Of a stretch of 64,000 nucleotides of DNA, positions 36,728-46,305 are shown in pieces. Location: contig NZ_JAYLLN010000001.1 of NCBI RefSeq assembly GCF_037126265.1, forward strand, positions 209,146 through 273,145, in the 5' to 3' direction. Below the pieces are notes generated by a model that ran no database searches, was not told the DNA's origin, and worked only from the letters and a program-made list of their open reading frames with translations. The translations under genes and the position numbers were made by a program. The DNA is from Sphingobacterium tenebrionis. GTDB taxonomy: Bacteria > Bacteroidota > Bacteroidia > Sphingobacteriales > Sphingobacteriaceae. The stretch's first letter is position 1. Each line of letters opens with the position of its first letter.

Positions 36728-37084
36728 ATGGTTGTGTTATTGGCCGAGGACGATGAACTGATCCTCAGAACACTGGAACATAAATTGACCAAGGAAGGGT
36801 TCGATGTTGTGCTGACAAGAAATGGACTTGATGCCATATCCATAATCAGACAAGGAGGTATCGACCTGATCATTTCAGATATCATGATGCCCTTTGCCTC
36901 GGGCATTGAAATATTGGCCGAGGTCAAGATGATGGCCGAACCCATTCCCATCATCATGCTCTCGAGCATGGCTCAGGAGGAGATCGTTCTGGAGGCATTT
37001 GATCTTGGTGCCTCTGATTACATCATCAAGCCCTTCAGCCCCAATGAGCTGATCATCAGAATAAACAGATTACGGAGGAAATGA
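36728..37084 (+). CDS. Single-domain (CheY-like) response regulator
   Basis: 118-residue receiver domain with no output domain. Acidic pocket EDD (7-9), phospho-acceptor Asp51 in LIISDIMMPF, a Ser in place of the usual Thr in IIMLSSMAQ, and Lys in YIIKPF (about 102). It lies between the hybrid kinase (4-base gap) and a helical-repeat membrane protein (7-base gap). It is therefore probably the final phosphoryl acceptor, acting by protein-protein contact rather than on DNA. Confidence 0.9.
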   Translation: MVVLLAEDDELILRTLEHKLTKEGFDVVLTRNGLDAISIIRQGGIDLIISDIMMPFASGIEILAEVKMMAEPIPIIMLSSMAQEEIVLEAFDLGASDYIIKPFSPNELIIRINRLRRK

Positions 37085-37091
37085 CCATCTG

Positions 37092-38159
37092 ATGGAGCCG
37101 GTACTGAACATTCATGAACTAATGATCGCTATCCAGGTCGTCTTGATCCTGGTATTCCTTTTTACATTGGGTCTGCTTTTTTATAGTTTCAGGGAATATA
37201 AAGCGCTGGCGGACAAGACCCGATGGAAGAAGCTCCTGGATGATTACCTTATAAAATCGATAGTCACCCAAATGGAACAGTCCCTGCAGGTGGATCCGTC
37301 TCTGGAAAACTTGTGCAAGAGACAGACCTTCAGACGTTTTTTTATTGGTCAATTGATCGAATCTGAACGTAGGTTTACCGGTACTGCTGCAAAGACCATA
37401 ATGAACATCTTTTACATTTACGGGTTGGATAAGGAAGCTTACCAGATGCTTTCCAACACAAGGCCCTACCTAATCGCCCGGGGCATACAGGCCTTAACAG
37501 TCATGCAGGTCAGGGAAGCACTACAGGAAATTCGAAAAACATTGGACCATCCTAGCGAAATTGTATCCCAAGAGGCCCAATTGGCCATAGTTTATTTTGA
37601 AGGTTTCAACGGCCTATCATTTTTGTATGGTGTGGAAACCATCATATCGGAGTGGCAACAGCTGAGGATCCTGAATTCCATAAAGGTCCTTCCGGAAGAT
37701 GCTGTCACAACTCTTTTAGAGTGGTTGCATTCTACGAATGTTTCCGTCATCAGATTGGCCCTAAAGATAATCAGGAAATTCCAGTTATTTGAAATGGAAG
37801 GCGTGCTGTTGGAAAGATTGGAAAATTCGGACCTTAGGATCAAAGAGGAATTGGTCGATACCCTGTTCAGTATTGAACAGGCAGATACCAGCACGGTATT
37901 GTTGGCCTATTTCCCAATAGCGACAATGCAAGAACAGTTCTCCATAATAAGAGGCTTGGGACATACCCGCGCATTGGATAAATTGGATTTCCTGAAGGAA
38001 CAACTGTTGGATTATCCACACCCTGAAGGGAAGGTCCTGATTGCCGAAGCAATGGCAAGTATGGGCCAAATCCCTTTCCTGGTACAACTGCGGGAACAGT
38101 TGTTACCTGAGGATCAGACCCGTTTGGTATTGAATCATGCCCTTAAGAGTAAGATATGA
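37092..38159 (+). CDS. Membrane-anchored HEAT-repeat-like protein
   Basis: 355-residue protein: one N-terminal TM helix (about 10-33) followed by a mostly helical cytoplasmic region with HEAT-like repeats, e.g. IVSQEAQLAIVYFEG, VSVIRLALKIIRKF, SDLRIKEELVDTL and EGKVLIAEAMASMG. Its ATGA stop-start overlaps the following glycosyltransferase gene by 4 bases, so the two products are translationally coupled. It may bridge the response regulator and the synthase at the inner membrane; that is inference from order and architecture. Confidence 0.75.
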   Translation: MEPVLNIHELMIAIQVVLILVFLFTLGLLFYSFREYKALADKTRWKKLLDDYLIKSIVTQMEQSLQVDPSLENLCKRQTFRRFFIGQLIESERRFTGTAAKTIMNIFYIYGLDKEAYQMLSNTRPYLIARGIQALTVMQVREALQEIRKTLDHPSEIVSQEAQLAIVYFEGFNGLSFLYGVETIISEWQQLRILNSIKVLPEDAVTTLLEWLHSTNVSVIRLALKIIRKFQLFEMEGVLLERLENSDLRIKEELVDTLFSIEQADTSTVLLAYFPIATMQEQFSIIRGLGHTRALDKLDFLKEQLLDYPHPEGKVLIAEAMASMGQIPFLVQLREQLLPEDQTRLVLNHALKSKI

Positions 38160-41100
38160 GCGAAGTAGCAAAGGTAATTTATGAAATCATCATTTGGTTA
38201 TTCCTGATATATGCAGCAGGAATCTTTACTATATATACATGGATCGCTATATTTTCCTATGGTGCTCTGGTGCGGTATAAGCAGGGGAATGTCTTTACTG
38301 ATTATTCAATCATTGCAACTAATCCAAATTCTCCAAGTTTCAGTCTCATAGCACCAGCATACAATGAGGGGATTACCATCGTGGAGAATGTACGTTCCCT
38401 ATTGTCCATTTATTATCACAGATTGGAGATCATTATCGTTAATGATGGCTCTAAGGATGATTCCATTGAGCGATTGGTCAAGGCCTATCATTTAGTGCCT
38501 GTCCCTTATATCATACCGGGGAATCTGTCCACCCAAGAGGTCAAGCAGGTCTATAAAAGTACAAATCCGGCATTTAGGAAACTGATTGTTGTCGATAAGA
38601 AAAACGGGGGCAAGGCAGATGCGCTGAATGTGGGGATCAATATCTCCAAGTCAGATTATATCGTATGCATAGACGTGGACTGCATCATTGAACAGGATGC
38701 GGTACTCAAACTGGCCAAGCCCTTTATGGAGCAGACCGATGAACGTTTGATCGCTTGCGGTGGTGTAATTCGTTTGGCCAACAACTGCAGGATCGAACAC
38801 GGGAAAGTACTGGAGGTCAACTTGCCCAAAAGCTGGCTCGGTCGTTCCCAGGCACTGGAATATATCCGGGCATTTGTACTGGGAAGGATGGCCTGGTCCC
38901 GTGCAAGTGGATTGATCCTGATCTCTGGGGCCTTTGGGGCATTTGATAAGGAGATCGTTCTGGCTTGCGGGGGATATGACCATGCGACCGTAGGAGAGGA
39001 CATGGAATTGGTGGTGCGTATGCGCCGTTATATGATCGAACAAAATCTACCGCATCAGGTGATCAATATCCCAGATCCATTATGCTGGACAGAGGTACCT
39101 GAAGATAAAGAAGTACTAAAGAAACAACGTAACCGATGGATGCGCGGTACGATGGAAACACTTTGGAAGCATCGCAAGCTGATGTTTAACCCTAGATATG
39201 GGAAGCTAGGCATGATCAGTCTCCCTTATTGGTTCTTCTTTGAGTTCCTGGGACCTTTTGTAGAGTTTTCCGGTTATGCCGTCTTTTGGATCTTTGTTTT
39301 TTCGGGGACCATCAACTGGTCTTTTTTTATCGCGTTGTATGCTCTGGTTGTATTTTCGAGCGTGCTGTATTCCTCATATGCCATAGCGGTAGATCTTGTC
39401 AGCCGGCAGGTCTATTCCAAACAGAAGGATATGCGGAAATTGATCCTGACGGCTGTTTTTGAGCCCTTTTATTTCCATCCCTTGGTTACCTGGGCTGGGA
39501 TTCGCGGCATGGTAGATTATTTCCGCAAGAAAAGCGGTTGGGGCGAAATGACCCGACAGGGCTTTTCACAGGAAAAGAAGGAAAGTGTAAGGGCAAGGTT
39601 GCTTAGGATGGGAAAGCAGATCCTGCAATACTTTTCTGTAGCTGGAAGTCTTTTCATCGTCCTTGTGCTTGTTTTTTCCGTGATCGAATGGTTGCTCTAT
39701 GGATCATTTATCCAACATTTTAAAGGGGCAACTGAGTTTTTTATCATGTTGGGGAACAACATGCTTTACAGTTTTACGCTACTATTTGTTCTTGGAATGA
39801 TGTTCGGTCTTGTCCAGCTGCTTAACAGAACACTTTCCAAATGGTTATTTAATCTCTTATTGGCTGTTCTACTTATTTCCCAATTGCTTCTGGCCTTCTA
39901 CTTTTCATCCTCGAGAAACCTGTTGGGATCCGATCTCTTCTTTTATTCGGCTGAGGAAATAAAAAACATCCTGGAATCCAGTCAGGTTCTGACCTTGAAG
40001 AATATCCTTGCCCTGGTTGCCGGTCTTCTTGGTATTTATAGCCTATTCCATTTTTTAGCTAAAAAATGGAAGGGCTCTGCACCATTGGGATTAAGCTTAA
40101 TGGGATTAGGGATTATCAGTATCCTTCTGCTGAGCCTATCTGTGGAATTCAATAGTGATAGGGACGAATCTGTTCAGACCGCCGAACAGAGTAAACTGGG
40201 GTTCTTTGTAGGATCCAATACCGAACATCTGATGCAGGAAATCAAGGCTGGATATTTTGACAGTAATCCAGGAGCTGTCTATGCGGGTATTTCTGCGGAT
40301 TACCCATTCCTAAAACAGGAACAAACGAAGGATGTGCTAGGCCCATTGATGGTCAAGACCGATAAGGTTCCCAATCTGGTGCTGATCATTGTTGAGGGAT
40401 TGGGGAATGCCTATTCGGACCCCAATGGCTATATAGGGGATTTTACCCCTTTTTTGAGCAGTCTGAAAGATAGCTCAATGGTCTGGGAAAATGCTTTAAG
40501 CTCTTCGGGCAGGACGTTCTCAGCACTTCCGACCCTTTTGGGATCTCTTCCCTTTGCCAGTGCCGGATTCCTGGAACAGGCTGATTATCCCGATCACTTC
40601 AACCTTTTGAATGTCCTGAGGCACAACCGGTTCCAAACCTCCTTCATCTACGGGGGAGATGTCAATTTCGATTACATGGCCAAATACCTGGAATTCAACC
40701 AGATCGATAGGATCATCGAGCAGGGGAGTTTTCCAAAGGGATATCGTAAGCTTCCAAGTTCAGCTGGTGAAAGCTGGGGATATGAAGATCAGGCCGTGCT
40801 GGACCAATTGTACAGGCAAGGGGATGGGGCGACGCCTCCATATTTTCACATCGCCCTTACCTTGTCCACCCATAATCCTTTCTTGATCAATGATGAGAAG
40901 AAATATGCGGATCTATATGAGAAGCGCCTTCAAGATCTTAGATTGACCAAGGAACAGCGTACGTTTGCCTTGGCCAATAGGAAACAACTGATCTCGGTGA
41001 TGAACGTAGATGATGCCCTCAGGGAGTTTTTTTCCAAGTATGCAACGAGGGCCGAGTTCAAGCATACGATTTTTGTGATAACTGGTGATCATGCCATGCC

Positions 41101-41560
41101 GGAAATTCCGCTGCAATCCAAGATCGATCGCTATCATGTACCTCTTATCCTGTATTCGAAAATGCTTAAGGAAAAGAAGAGGTTCACCAATATAGTCAGC
41201 CATTTCGATTTTGCCCCTAGTTTGTTAGCCTATTATCGTCAGAATTATGGTTTGAAAGTTCCACAAAAGGTTACCTGGATAGGAAAAGGCCTGGATATCG
41301 GAGGTAGTAGATCTGGCCTGGGTATTCCGATCATGCAGAGCAAATCCCAATTGATCGATTTTGTCTATGATGGATATCATATCAATGACCAAAAACTCTT
41401 TCAGTTGGATAGGTCCCTGAATGAGGATCCGGTTGGTGAAGATGTTAAAGGATCAATCATAAGTGATAGGTTCGAGCAATTTCGGGATATGAACAAGGAT
41501 TTTATCCGCTCGGGCAAACTGATGCCCGATTCGGTTTACCAGGAGTTCTTTAAGCAGTAA
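38156..41560 (+). CDS. Processive family-2 glycosyltransferase fused to an LTA-synthase-like alkaline-phosphatase-superfamily domain
   Basis: 1134-residue membrane protein. N-terminal TM, then a GT2 domain with APAYNEG, the VNDGSKDD segment, the DxD motif at Asp173-Asp175, a GEDMEL acceptor motif and QRNRW (324-328), the Q-x-x-R-W hallmark of processive synthases such as PgaC/BcsA. About six TM helices follow (355-720). From about 735 there is a sulfatase/phosphoglycerol-transferase fold: IIVEGLG (Glu747), the candidate nucleophile Thr787 in SGRTFSALP, LSTHNPF and the metal site GDH (978-979). It probably makes a polysaccharide and adds a phospho-group (phosphoglycerol or phosphoethanolamine) or removes a sulfate. 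Nothing indicates a frame error joining two genes. Confidence 0.88.
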   Translation: MSEVAKVIYEIIIWLFLIYAAGIFTIYTWIAIFSYGALVRYKQGNVFTDYSIIATNPNSPSFSLIAPAYNEGITIVENVRSLLSIYYHRLEIIIVNDGSKDDSIERLVKAYHLVPVPYIIPGNLSTQEVKQVYKSTNPAFRKLIVVDKKNGGKADALNVGINISKSDYIVCIDVDCIIEQDAVLKLAKPFMEQTDERLIACGGVIRLANNCRIEHGKVLEVNLPKSWLGRSQALEYIRAFVLGRMAWSRASGLILISGAFGAFDKEIVLACGGYDHATVGEDMELVVRMRRYMIEQNLPHQVINIPDPLCWTEVPEDKEVLKKQRNRWMRGTMETLWKHRKLMFNPRYGKLGMISLPYWFFFEFLGPFVEFSGYAVFWIFVFSGTINWSFFIALYALVVFSSVLYSSYAIAVDLVSRQVYSKQKDMRKLILTAVFEPFYFHPLVTWAGIRGMVDYFRKKSGWGEMTRQGFSQEKKESVRARLLRMGKQILQYFSVAGSLFIVLVLVFSVIEWLLYGSFIQHFKGATEFFIMLGNNMLYSFTLLFVLGMMFGLVQLLNRTLSKWLFNLLLAVLLISQLLLAFYFSSSRNLLGSDLFFYSAEEIKNILESSQVLTLKNILALVAGLLGIYSLFHFLAKKWKGSAPLGLSLMGLGIISILLLSLSVEFNSDRDESVQTAEQSKLGFFVGSNTEHLMQEIKAGYFDSNPGAVYAGISADYPFLKQEQTKDVLGPLMVKTDKVPNLVLIIVEGLGNAYSDPNGYIGDFTPFLSSLKDSSMVWENALSSSGRTFSALPTLLGSLPFASAGFLEQADYPDHFNLLNVLRHNRFQTSFIYGGDVNFDYMAKYLEFNQIDRIIEQGSFPKGYRKLPSSAGESWGYEDQAVLDQLYRQGDGATPPYFHIALTLSTHNPFLINDEKKYADLYEKRLQDLRLTKEQRTFALANRKQLISVMNVDDALREFFSKYATRAEFKHTIFVITGDHAMPEIPLQSKIDRYHVPLILYSKMLKEKKRFTNIVSHFDFAPSLLAYYRQNYGLKVPQKVTWIGKGLDIGGSRSGLGIPIMQSKSQLIDFVYDGYHINDQKLFQLDRSLNEDPVGEDVKGSIISDRFEQFRDMNKDFIRSGKLMPDSVYQEFFKQ

Positions 41561-41567
41561 ACTGGTC

Positions 41568-42842
41568 CTAGAACCTTCTTCTATATCCCAGGCTGATATC
41601 AAACTGGTCATCCTTGGTCTGCGGTCTGTACTCTACTTTATAATAGGTCCCGGTAATGGAGAACAGATTCTTCGATCTAACCGTGAAATTGTAATCCATA
41701 CCCGCTTTAAAGGATTTCAGTTTATAAGGATTGTCGGTAAAGAGGTTTTCGCGGTTCTCTTCGGGGCTGATGCCGGTTCCCACGATAAATCCCAAATAAT
41801 CATCTGCGCCCCTGGTATAATATCGAACAGTTCCAGCATATGATTGGGAGATGTTATCTTCATCAGGAGTGAGGTATGTCCTGATGTTGAACCAAAAGTT
41901 CTTATAATATTTTCCGATGGATGCTGTGTACATCCAAATATCCTGGGTGAATTTCAATTGCCGGTAGCCAATCTCTGCTTCAAAGCTCTTTGGCAGGTTG
42001 GCGTAAAGGGATGCTCCAGATCTGAATTTGGGAAATATCCCCACATCATCGGAATATCCCGCACCTAGGTACATGTAGAATAGGTTGGAAAGTCGCGGAT
42101 AGGCCTCCAGTTCAAATTGAACTCCATTGTCTGCAAATTTATTTGCGTAGTTTGTCCGCAATATGAATGAACCTATGGGTGTGGCACGCTTATAACTTGC
42201 ACCTAAAACATGCCAATTGTCCTCAAACTGGGTGTTAAAGTACATGAAATTATAATTGATTCCGATTTCATGTCCTGTTTCCTGGTTCTTTAAACGAGCC
42301 AGCATATCCCTGGCCTCCCCATTTTTGGGGTTTACCTCCAAAAGGGATTGGAGAGAGTTCAGGGCATCATCATATTGTTTCGCGCTCTGAAGGATCTTCG
42401 CCTTTAATAAAAGGAGGTCTTCTGTTTTTGGCGAGATGGACAGGCCTCTATTAACGATCTGCAAGGCTTTGGGGTGCTGGCCTTCCCAATACTCTAGGGA
42501 ACCATAGGCTAGGTAGAAATCAGGATCCTGGGGGGGGGTAAGCGCGATCATTTGAAAAACCATACGGGCGGAATCAGGCTGATCGGACCAGGTGTATAAT
42601 CTTCCCAGGAAAACCTGGATGTCCGTATAGTCAGGGCTTCTTGTCAATGCCTGTTTCGCGATATTAATTGCCCCGGGATAATTTTTGTTCTCAAATGCTT
42701 CAATCCTTGCTTTTTGGAAAAGCTGATCAGAGTTAAGCTCCTGTGAATGGGCTGAGCTGATTCCGAGGCACAATATGACCCAAAGGAGCGCAGGACATAA
42801 AAAGTTATTGTAGAGGAATGATTGTTTTCCGTTTAAGCGCAT
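41568..42842 (-). CDS. YaiO-family outer-membrane beta-barrel protein with TPR domain
   Basis: 424-residue exported protein: signal peptide (about 1-33, SSAHSQ), TPR-like repeats (about 37-200: YPGAINIAKQAL, DIQVFLGRLYTW, YGSLEYWEGQ), and a C-terminal beta-barrel of about 220 residues ending in RRF, an outer-membrane insertion signal. The architecture parallels PgaA and PelB-type exporters, though with a smaller barrel. It is convergent with the GT2 fusion gene, the two stops being only 7 bases apart, so it is a likely secretion partner for that polysaccharide. Confidence 0.85.
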   Translation of the reverse strand: MRLNGKQSFLYNNFLCPALLWVILCLGISSAHSQELNSDQLFQKARIEAFENKNYPGAINIAKQALTRSPDYTDIQVFLGRLYTWSDQPDSARMVFQMIALTPPQDPDFYLAYGSLEYWEGQHPKALQIVNRGLSISPKTEDLLLLKAKILQSAKQYDDALNSLQSLLEVNPKNGEARDMLARLKNQETGHEIGINYNFMYFNTQFEDNWHVLGASYKRATPIGSFILRTNYANKFADNGVQFELEAYPRLSNLFYMYLGAGYSDDVGIFPKFRSGASLYANLPKSFEAEIGYRQLKFTQDIWMYTASIGKYYKNFWFNIRTYLTPDEDNISQSYAGTVRYYTRGADDYLGFIVGTGISPEENRENLFTDNPYKLKSFKAGMDYNFTVRSKNLFSITGTYYKVEYRPQTKDDQFDISLGYRRRF

Positions 42843-43108
42843 GATGATATAGTTTATGCAAATGTAATAAATCTACCTGTCATTGAGAGAAACTTCGCTG
42901 CCCTAACCAGGCTATCTGTTAATTTCGAGATACAAGACAAGCAGGCCTTTAGGGTCATGCTGTCAAGACAGGCGATTTGCACATATGCGCACTTCCCAGC
43001 TTCCCTGCGGGAACCCTGCAATGAGGGATGATCTTGGCAATGAGGATCAGGATCAATGGTCTCCCTGTTCTTGGATCTTTGAACCCCTTACGGCATTTCA
43101 TGCTGGAC
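42843..43108. other. Non-coding gap
   Basis: 266 bases between two minus-strand genes. A short GGGAAC-type hairpin (TTCCCTGCGGGAA, near 43001-43013) is visible. No gene or convincing promoter seen. Confidence 0.4.
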
Positions 43109-44794
43109 CTACAGAGGTAAAATATCCGGGTTCGTCCCGGTACATTCAATTATCCCCTGCAATAAGGTTTTCCATACGACCTTAAAATAGGGGTGCTCTG
43201 GAGTTCGGGTATAATAAATTTGGGCCACTGTATATTTCCCATTGGCATCCGGATTACTGTCATTGATCAGAAAGGTATTTGCCAGAAGGGACAGAAAGCC
43301 TTTCTTTCCTTTCTTACCACTATCCGGATCCTGCAATATGCTCACTTTAAAATGGTCATAATCAAAATGAAAGGTCCCCTTACTATTGACGTCGTCCCCA
43401 TAGATATCAAATTTAATCTGTCGGATATTCCCCGAATTGAGCTCGATGTTCAATAATGGAACCAGGATCTTGTTGTATGCAGGTGCTTGCATCCTTTCCA
43501 GAGACCCTTTATAACTGTATCTCCCATTTCTGCTCAACATATCAAAGTTAAAATAGGCTTTCAACAATCCTTCCCCCATTGCGTATCCCTGAAGATCTGC
43601 TTCCATATGGCTGTTCCTTCTCAAACTTAGGGTATCATTGTTCACATTCCTTAAAGTTCCTTGGATCTGGTTGAAATGGACCGTGCCGTCCCGATTGTAT
43701 CTCTTGCTCCTTTCCGTATAACTTAAACGGATTCCTTTCAGATCCACCCGATCCAGGATGATCCGTTGGTTGAATGCCATGATCTGTTGGGCCGGATTCT
43801 CGCCGATCTTTGATACATTCTCCTGTTGGTACCGTTTATCCTTGGAAAGGTCGATATTTCCCTTCTCCAATAACAGATGTTGAGCTCTTATCAACCTATC
43901 CTGGATAAACCTTCGCAAGTGCAGACCGGTCATCCTGAAACCTCCCAATTTCAGGTCGATCATCGCTTTGTTCTCTTGATCGTTCTTTGCAAAGGTGGTT
44001 CTGGATACCATGGGTCGGACCATAAGGTCTGACATAGTCAATAAACTGTCCTTGGCATTCAGCCTTAGATCCTTTAAGGAAAGTTTATAGGGACTGTTGG
44101 GTATTTGAAAATCAAACTGGGGCAAAGATACCTGGATATCCTTTGCAAATAATACCCTTGAAGGGTTTTGTTCTGACTTACCATCGATCAGAAAATCCTT
44201 CATTTCCAGATCAATTTTTTTTACATGAAGGTCCTCTCCGTCATTTTTTATCGTCAGATCGGCTTTTTTGATATCGATAATTCCAATATGTAGGGACTTG
44301 AGATGCTTCTGGAACAACTCATAGGCCATTTTGGGTTTCTCTTTTTTCTGATTGTTTGTTTTATGTTGATGAAGGACAAGATTCAGAGCATCCAATCTAA
44401 TGGAGGATATGCGCAATTTTTTGTATAGAAGCAGATCGATGATCTTTAGCCCTGATAGTCTCAGGCTTGGCGAACTGCCTTCAAGAACGAATTCAGTGAG
44501 CGAATCCTGACTATTCAGTTTTTTGAGGATGTTGGGGTCGGCAGAAAGTTTGAGTTCCTGTATTTGGATGGTCCCAGTTGCCAAGGTCACATCCAGATCT
44601 TTCATATCTAATTTATATAGGCCATCCGATCCTTCATGAACCTTTTGGGTGATTTCACTTTTCAGGTATGGTGCAAGATAGGAGGATAATATCCAAGAGG
44701 CTATTAAACCGATTAGAAGGATACTGCCTAGGCTGTATAAGATTATTCTTAGGGTGCGATTTTTCTTCGTTTGATCGCTTTTTCTGTTAACCAT
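43109..44794 (-). CDS. AsmA-like membrane-anchored protein (function uncertain)
   Basis: 561-residue protein with a basic cytoplasmic start, one TM helix (about 16-39) and a long periplasmic region rich in alternating beta strands with AsmA-like phrasing (LATGTIQIQELKL, SIRLDALNLVL, VDLKGIRLSYTE). AsmA-type proteins carry lipids between membranes. ATG 44794 is preferred to an in-frame TTG at 44866. It is on the same strand as the YaiO gene, 266 bases upstream, so it may belong to the envelope polysaccharide locus, but the family call rests on pattern only. Confidence 0.6.
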   Translation of the reverse strand: MVNRKSDQTKKNRTLRIILYSLGSILLIGLIASWILSSYLAPYLKSEITQKVHEGSDGLYKLDMKDLDVTLATGTIQIQELKLSADPNILKKLNSQDSLTEFVLEGSSPSLRLSGLKIIDLLLYKKLRISSIRLDALNLVLHQHKTNNQKKEKPKMAYELFQKHLKSLHIGIIDIKKADLTIKNDGEDLHVKKIDLEMKDFLIDGKSEQNPSRVLFAKDIQVSLPQFDFQIPNSPYKLSLKDLRLNAKDSLLTMSDLMVRPMVSRTTFAKNDQENKAMIDLKLGGFRMTGLHLRRFIQDRLIRAQHLLLEKGNIDLSKDKRYQQENVSKIGENPAQQIMAFNQRIILDRVDLKGIRLSYTERSKRYNRDGTVHFNQIQGTLRNVNNDTLSLRRNSHMEADLQGYAMGEGLLKAYFNFDMLSRNGRYSYKGSLERMQAPAYNKILVPLLNIELNSGNIRQIKFDIYGDDVNSKGTFHFDYDHFKVSILQDPDSGKKGKKGFLSLLANTFLINDSNPDANGKYTVAQIYYTRTPEHPYFKVVWKTLLQGIIECTGTNPDILPL

Positions 44795-45197
44795 TAATGG
44801 AGGAACCGATGAAGGGCGGTTTTGTTTGGTATGGAAATGCCATAATTCCTGCGTTCTGGACTCCAAAGGCCCTGAAGTAAATAATAGCCAGACAATTTAT
44901 CTGAGTTGGGCTAGGGCCCCATTCATAATGTTGGAATCATTGCATATAGGATTAATTACTTGCCTTATTTTCTATTTTAAGGTTATTTGGAAAAGGCTGG
45001 ATCGGATGATTTTTAAGCTTTTATAAAGATTATCAAAAATGTCAGGTAACTATTTGGTAATGATGCTTATTGCTTTGCTTTTCAACGTGTTTCAGTTAGA
45101 TTATAGCTCATATAATAATTATGAGGAGAAATTTATTCAGCATTTATAAAGCCAAATGATGTTTGCTTATTGAAAAAAACGGTGTAAAATGTAGTCA

Positions 45198-45434
45198 TTG
45201 TCGGAAGAACTCGACCATTTTTTATCTTTTAAAGACTTTATCTATTTAAGACAGATTGTTCACCATCACTTTGTAGTTTCAAGACCTCAAGACATTTCAA
45301 TAACTGCTATAGTAAAGGAAGGATAAACTATTGGGCAATTAGCTGCCCGGTCCGCGCTATCTGCACAAAGTATGGTGAAGACCACAACAATGGTTAGGAC
45401 AGACAATATTGAACAGAGTTTCGAAAAAACATAA
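45198..45434 (+). pseudogene. Probable decayed MarR-like regulator
   Basis: Frame from TTG 45198 to TAA 45432 encodes 77 residues interrupted by one TAA at 45324. The part after the stop reads TIGQLAARSALSAQSMVKT, which resembles the winged-helix recognition region of MarR regulators; the part before it (SEELDHFLSFKDFIYLRQIV, then ISITAIVKEG) resembles the helices that precede it. No intact copy is nearby. Family assignment is by eye and tentative. Confidence 0.38.
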
Positions 45435-45525
45435 TATTATTAAAGATATTTGCCCACATAATTGTTGGAATGCAGTGGTCTGTGACCCATCGGTCGGATT
45501 GGTCGAAATAATCCTTATTAAAAAT

Positions 45526-45549
45526 GGGCAGCACGCTTGAGTGCTACCC
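45526..45549 (-). terminator. Minus-strand hairpin terminator candidate
   Basis: GGGCAGCAC (45526-45534) / GTGCTACCC (45541-45549), six-base loop. Read on the minus strand it becomes GGGTAGCAC...GTGCTGCCC followed by ATTTTTAA, so it fits a terminator for leftward transcription. Confidence 0.4.
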
Positions 45550-45643
45550 TAAAATAAAACCTAATCGTTCCATCAGGATTGATATTGCACGATCAACTCT
45601 GACTAATGAATGTTTAAATCTAAAAAAAACTATTTAAAAAACA

Positions 45644-45672
45644 CAAGCCTACGATCGGGAGATGTAGGCTTG
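45644..45672 (-). terminator. Minus-strand hairpin terminator
   Basis: Perfect 9-bp stem CAAGCCTAC (45644-45652) / GTAGGCTTG (45664-45672) with an 11-base loop. On the minus strand it is followed by TGTTTTTTAAATAG. Two leftward terminators within 150 bases suggest a former minus-strand gene in the now gene-poor stretch to the right. Confidence 0.6.
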
Positions 45673-45872
45673 CTGACTATTTATTAACCAAAAGTCTTAA
45701 AACTTATATTATCAAAGTAAATATAGAAAAAAATATACTAAAATAAGCCCCGCCTGTTGATATAAAGGGGATGGTCATGAAATCTTTAGATTAAAATTGT
45801 AGTATAATTGATTTGGAGTATCTGTCTTCGCCTGGATAGGATATATTCGTTAGCATAATTGTAAAAAAAAGG

Positions 45873-46166
45873 CTAATGTTGATACATCCCATTGCTTAGA
45901 AAATCGCTATCCTCGCCTTTCAGCTCCCGGAATCCGTCAATACGGTAGGTGATTGCATTCCATAACTTGAAACTGCGAATTTATTTGCGCCTGCCTTTTT
46001 TCTAAAATTCATCCATGCAATTTTCGACCTTGTTCCATTTCTTTAATCCAGAATGGCTATTCTTCTTTTCATACAAGGTGACATTTCCGATCGGAACTGA
46101 TTTCCTGTTCAGGATTATCTTTGGCCAATAAGCAATCTTCTGGTCTTTTGCATTCTGGCTGGCAGT
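45873..46166 (-). pseudogene. Possible decayed minus-strand gene, family unknown
   Basis: One minus-strand frame over 98 codons has two internal stops and otherwise protein-like composition (IAYWPKIILNRKSVPIGN, then later FRELKGEDSDFLSNGMYQ). It ends about 200 bases upstream of the perfect leftward terminator. I do not recognise the family; it may be only chance coding-like sequence. Confidence 0.25.
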
Positions 46167-46305
46167 TTAATGTTTTTTCAAATACTAAAATATCCGATCA
46201 GAACAAATCATCAATAATCTCCTTTCCCGATATAACCTACTTTTTCATAAAATTCTATTTAAATTAAAGTGAATTCGAGATAAGCAAAATCTCAAATCCG
46301 ATCTT

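Noticed and set aside
38156..41560. GT2 and LTA-synthase-like halves as two genes joined by an error
   Set aside because: The frame is continuous through several TM helices with no internal RBS/start or composition break at the junction.
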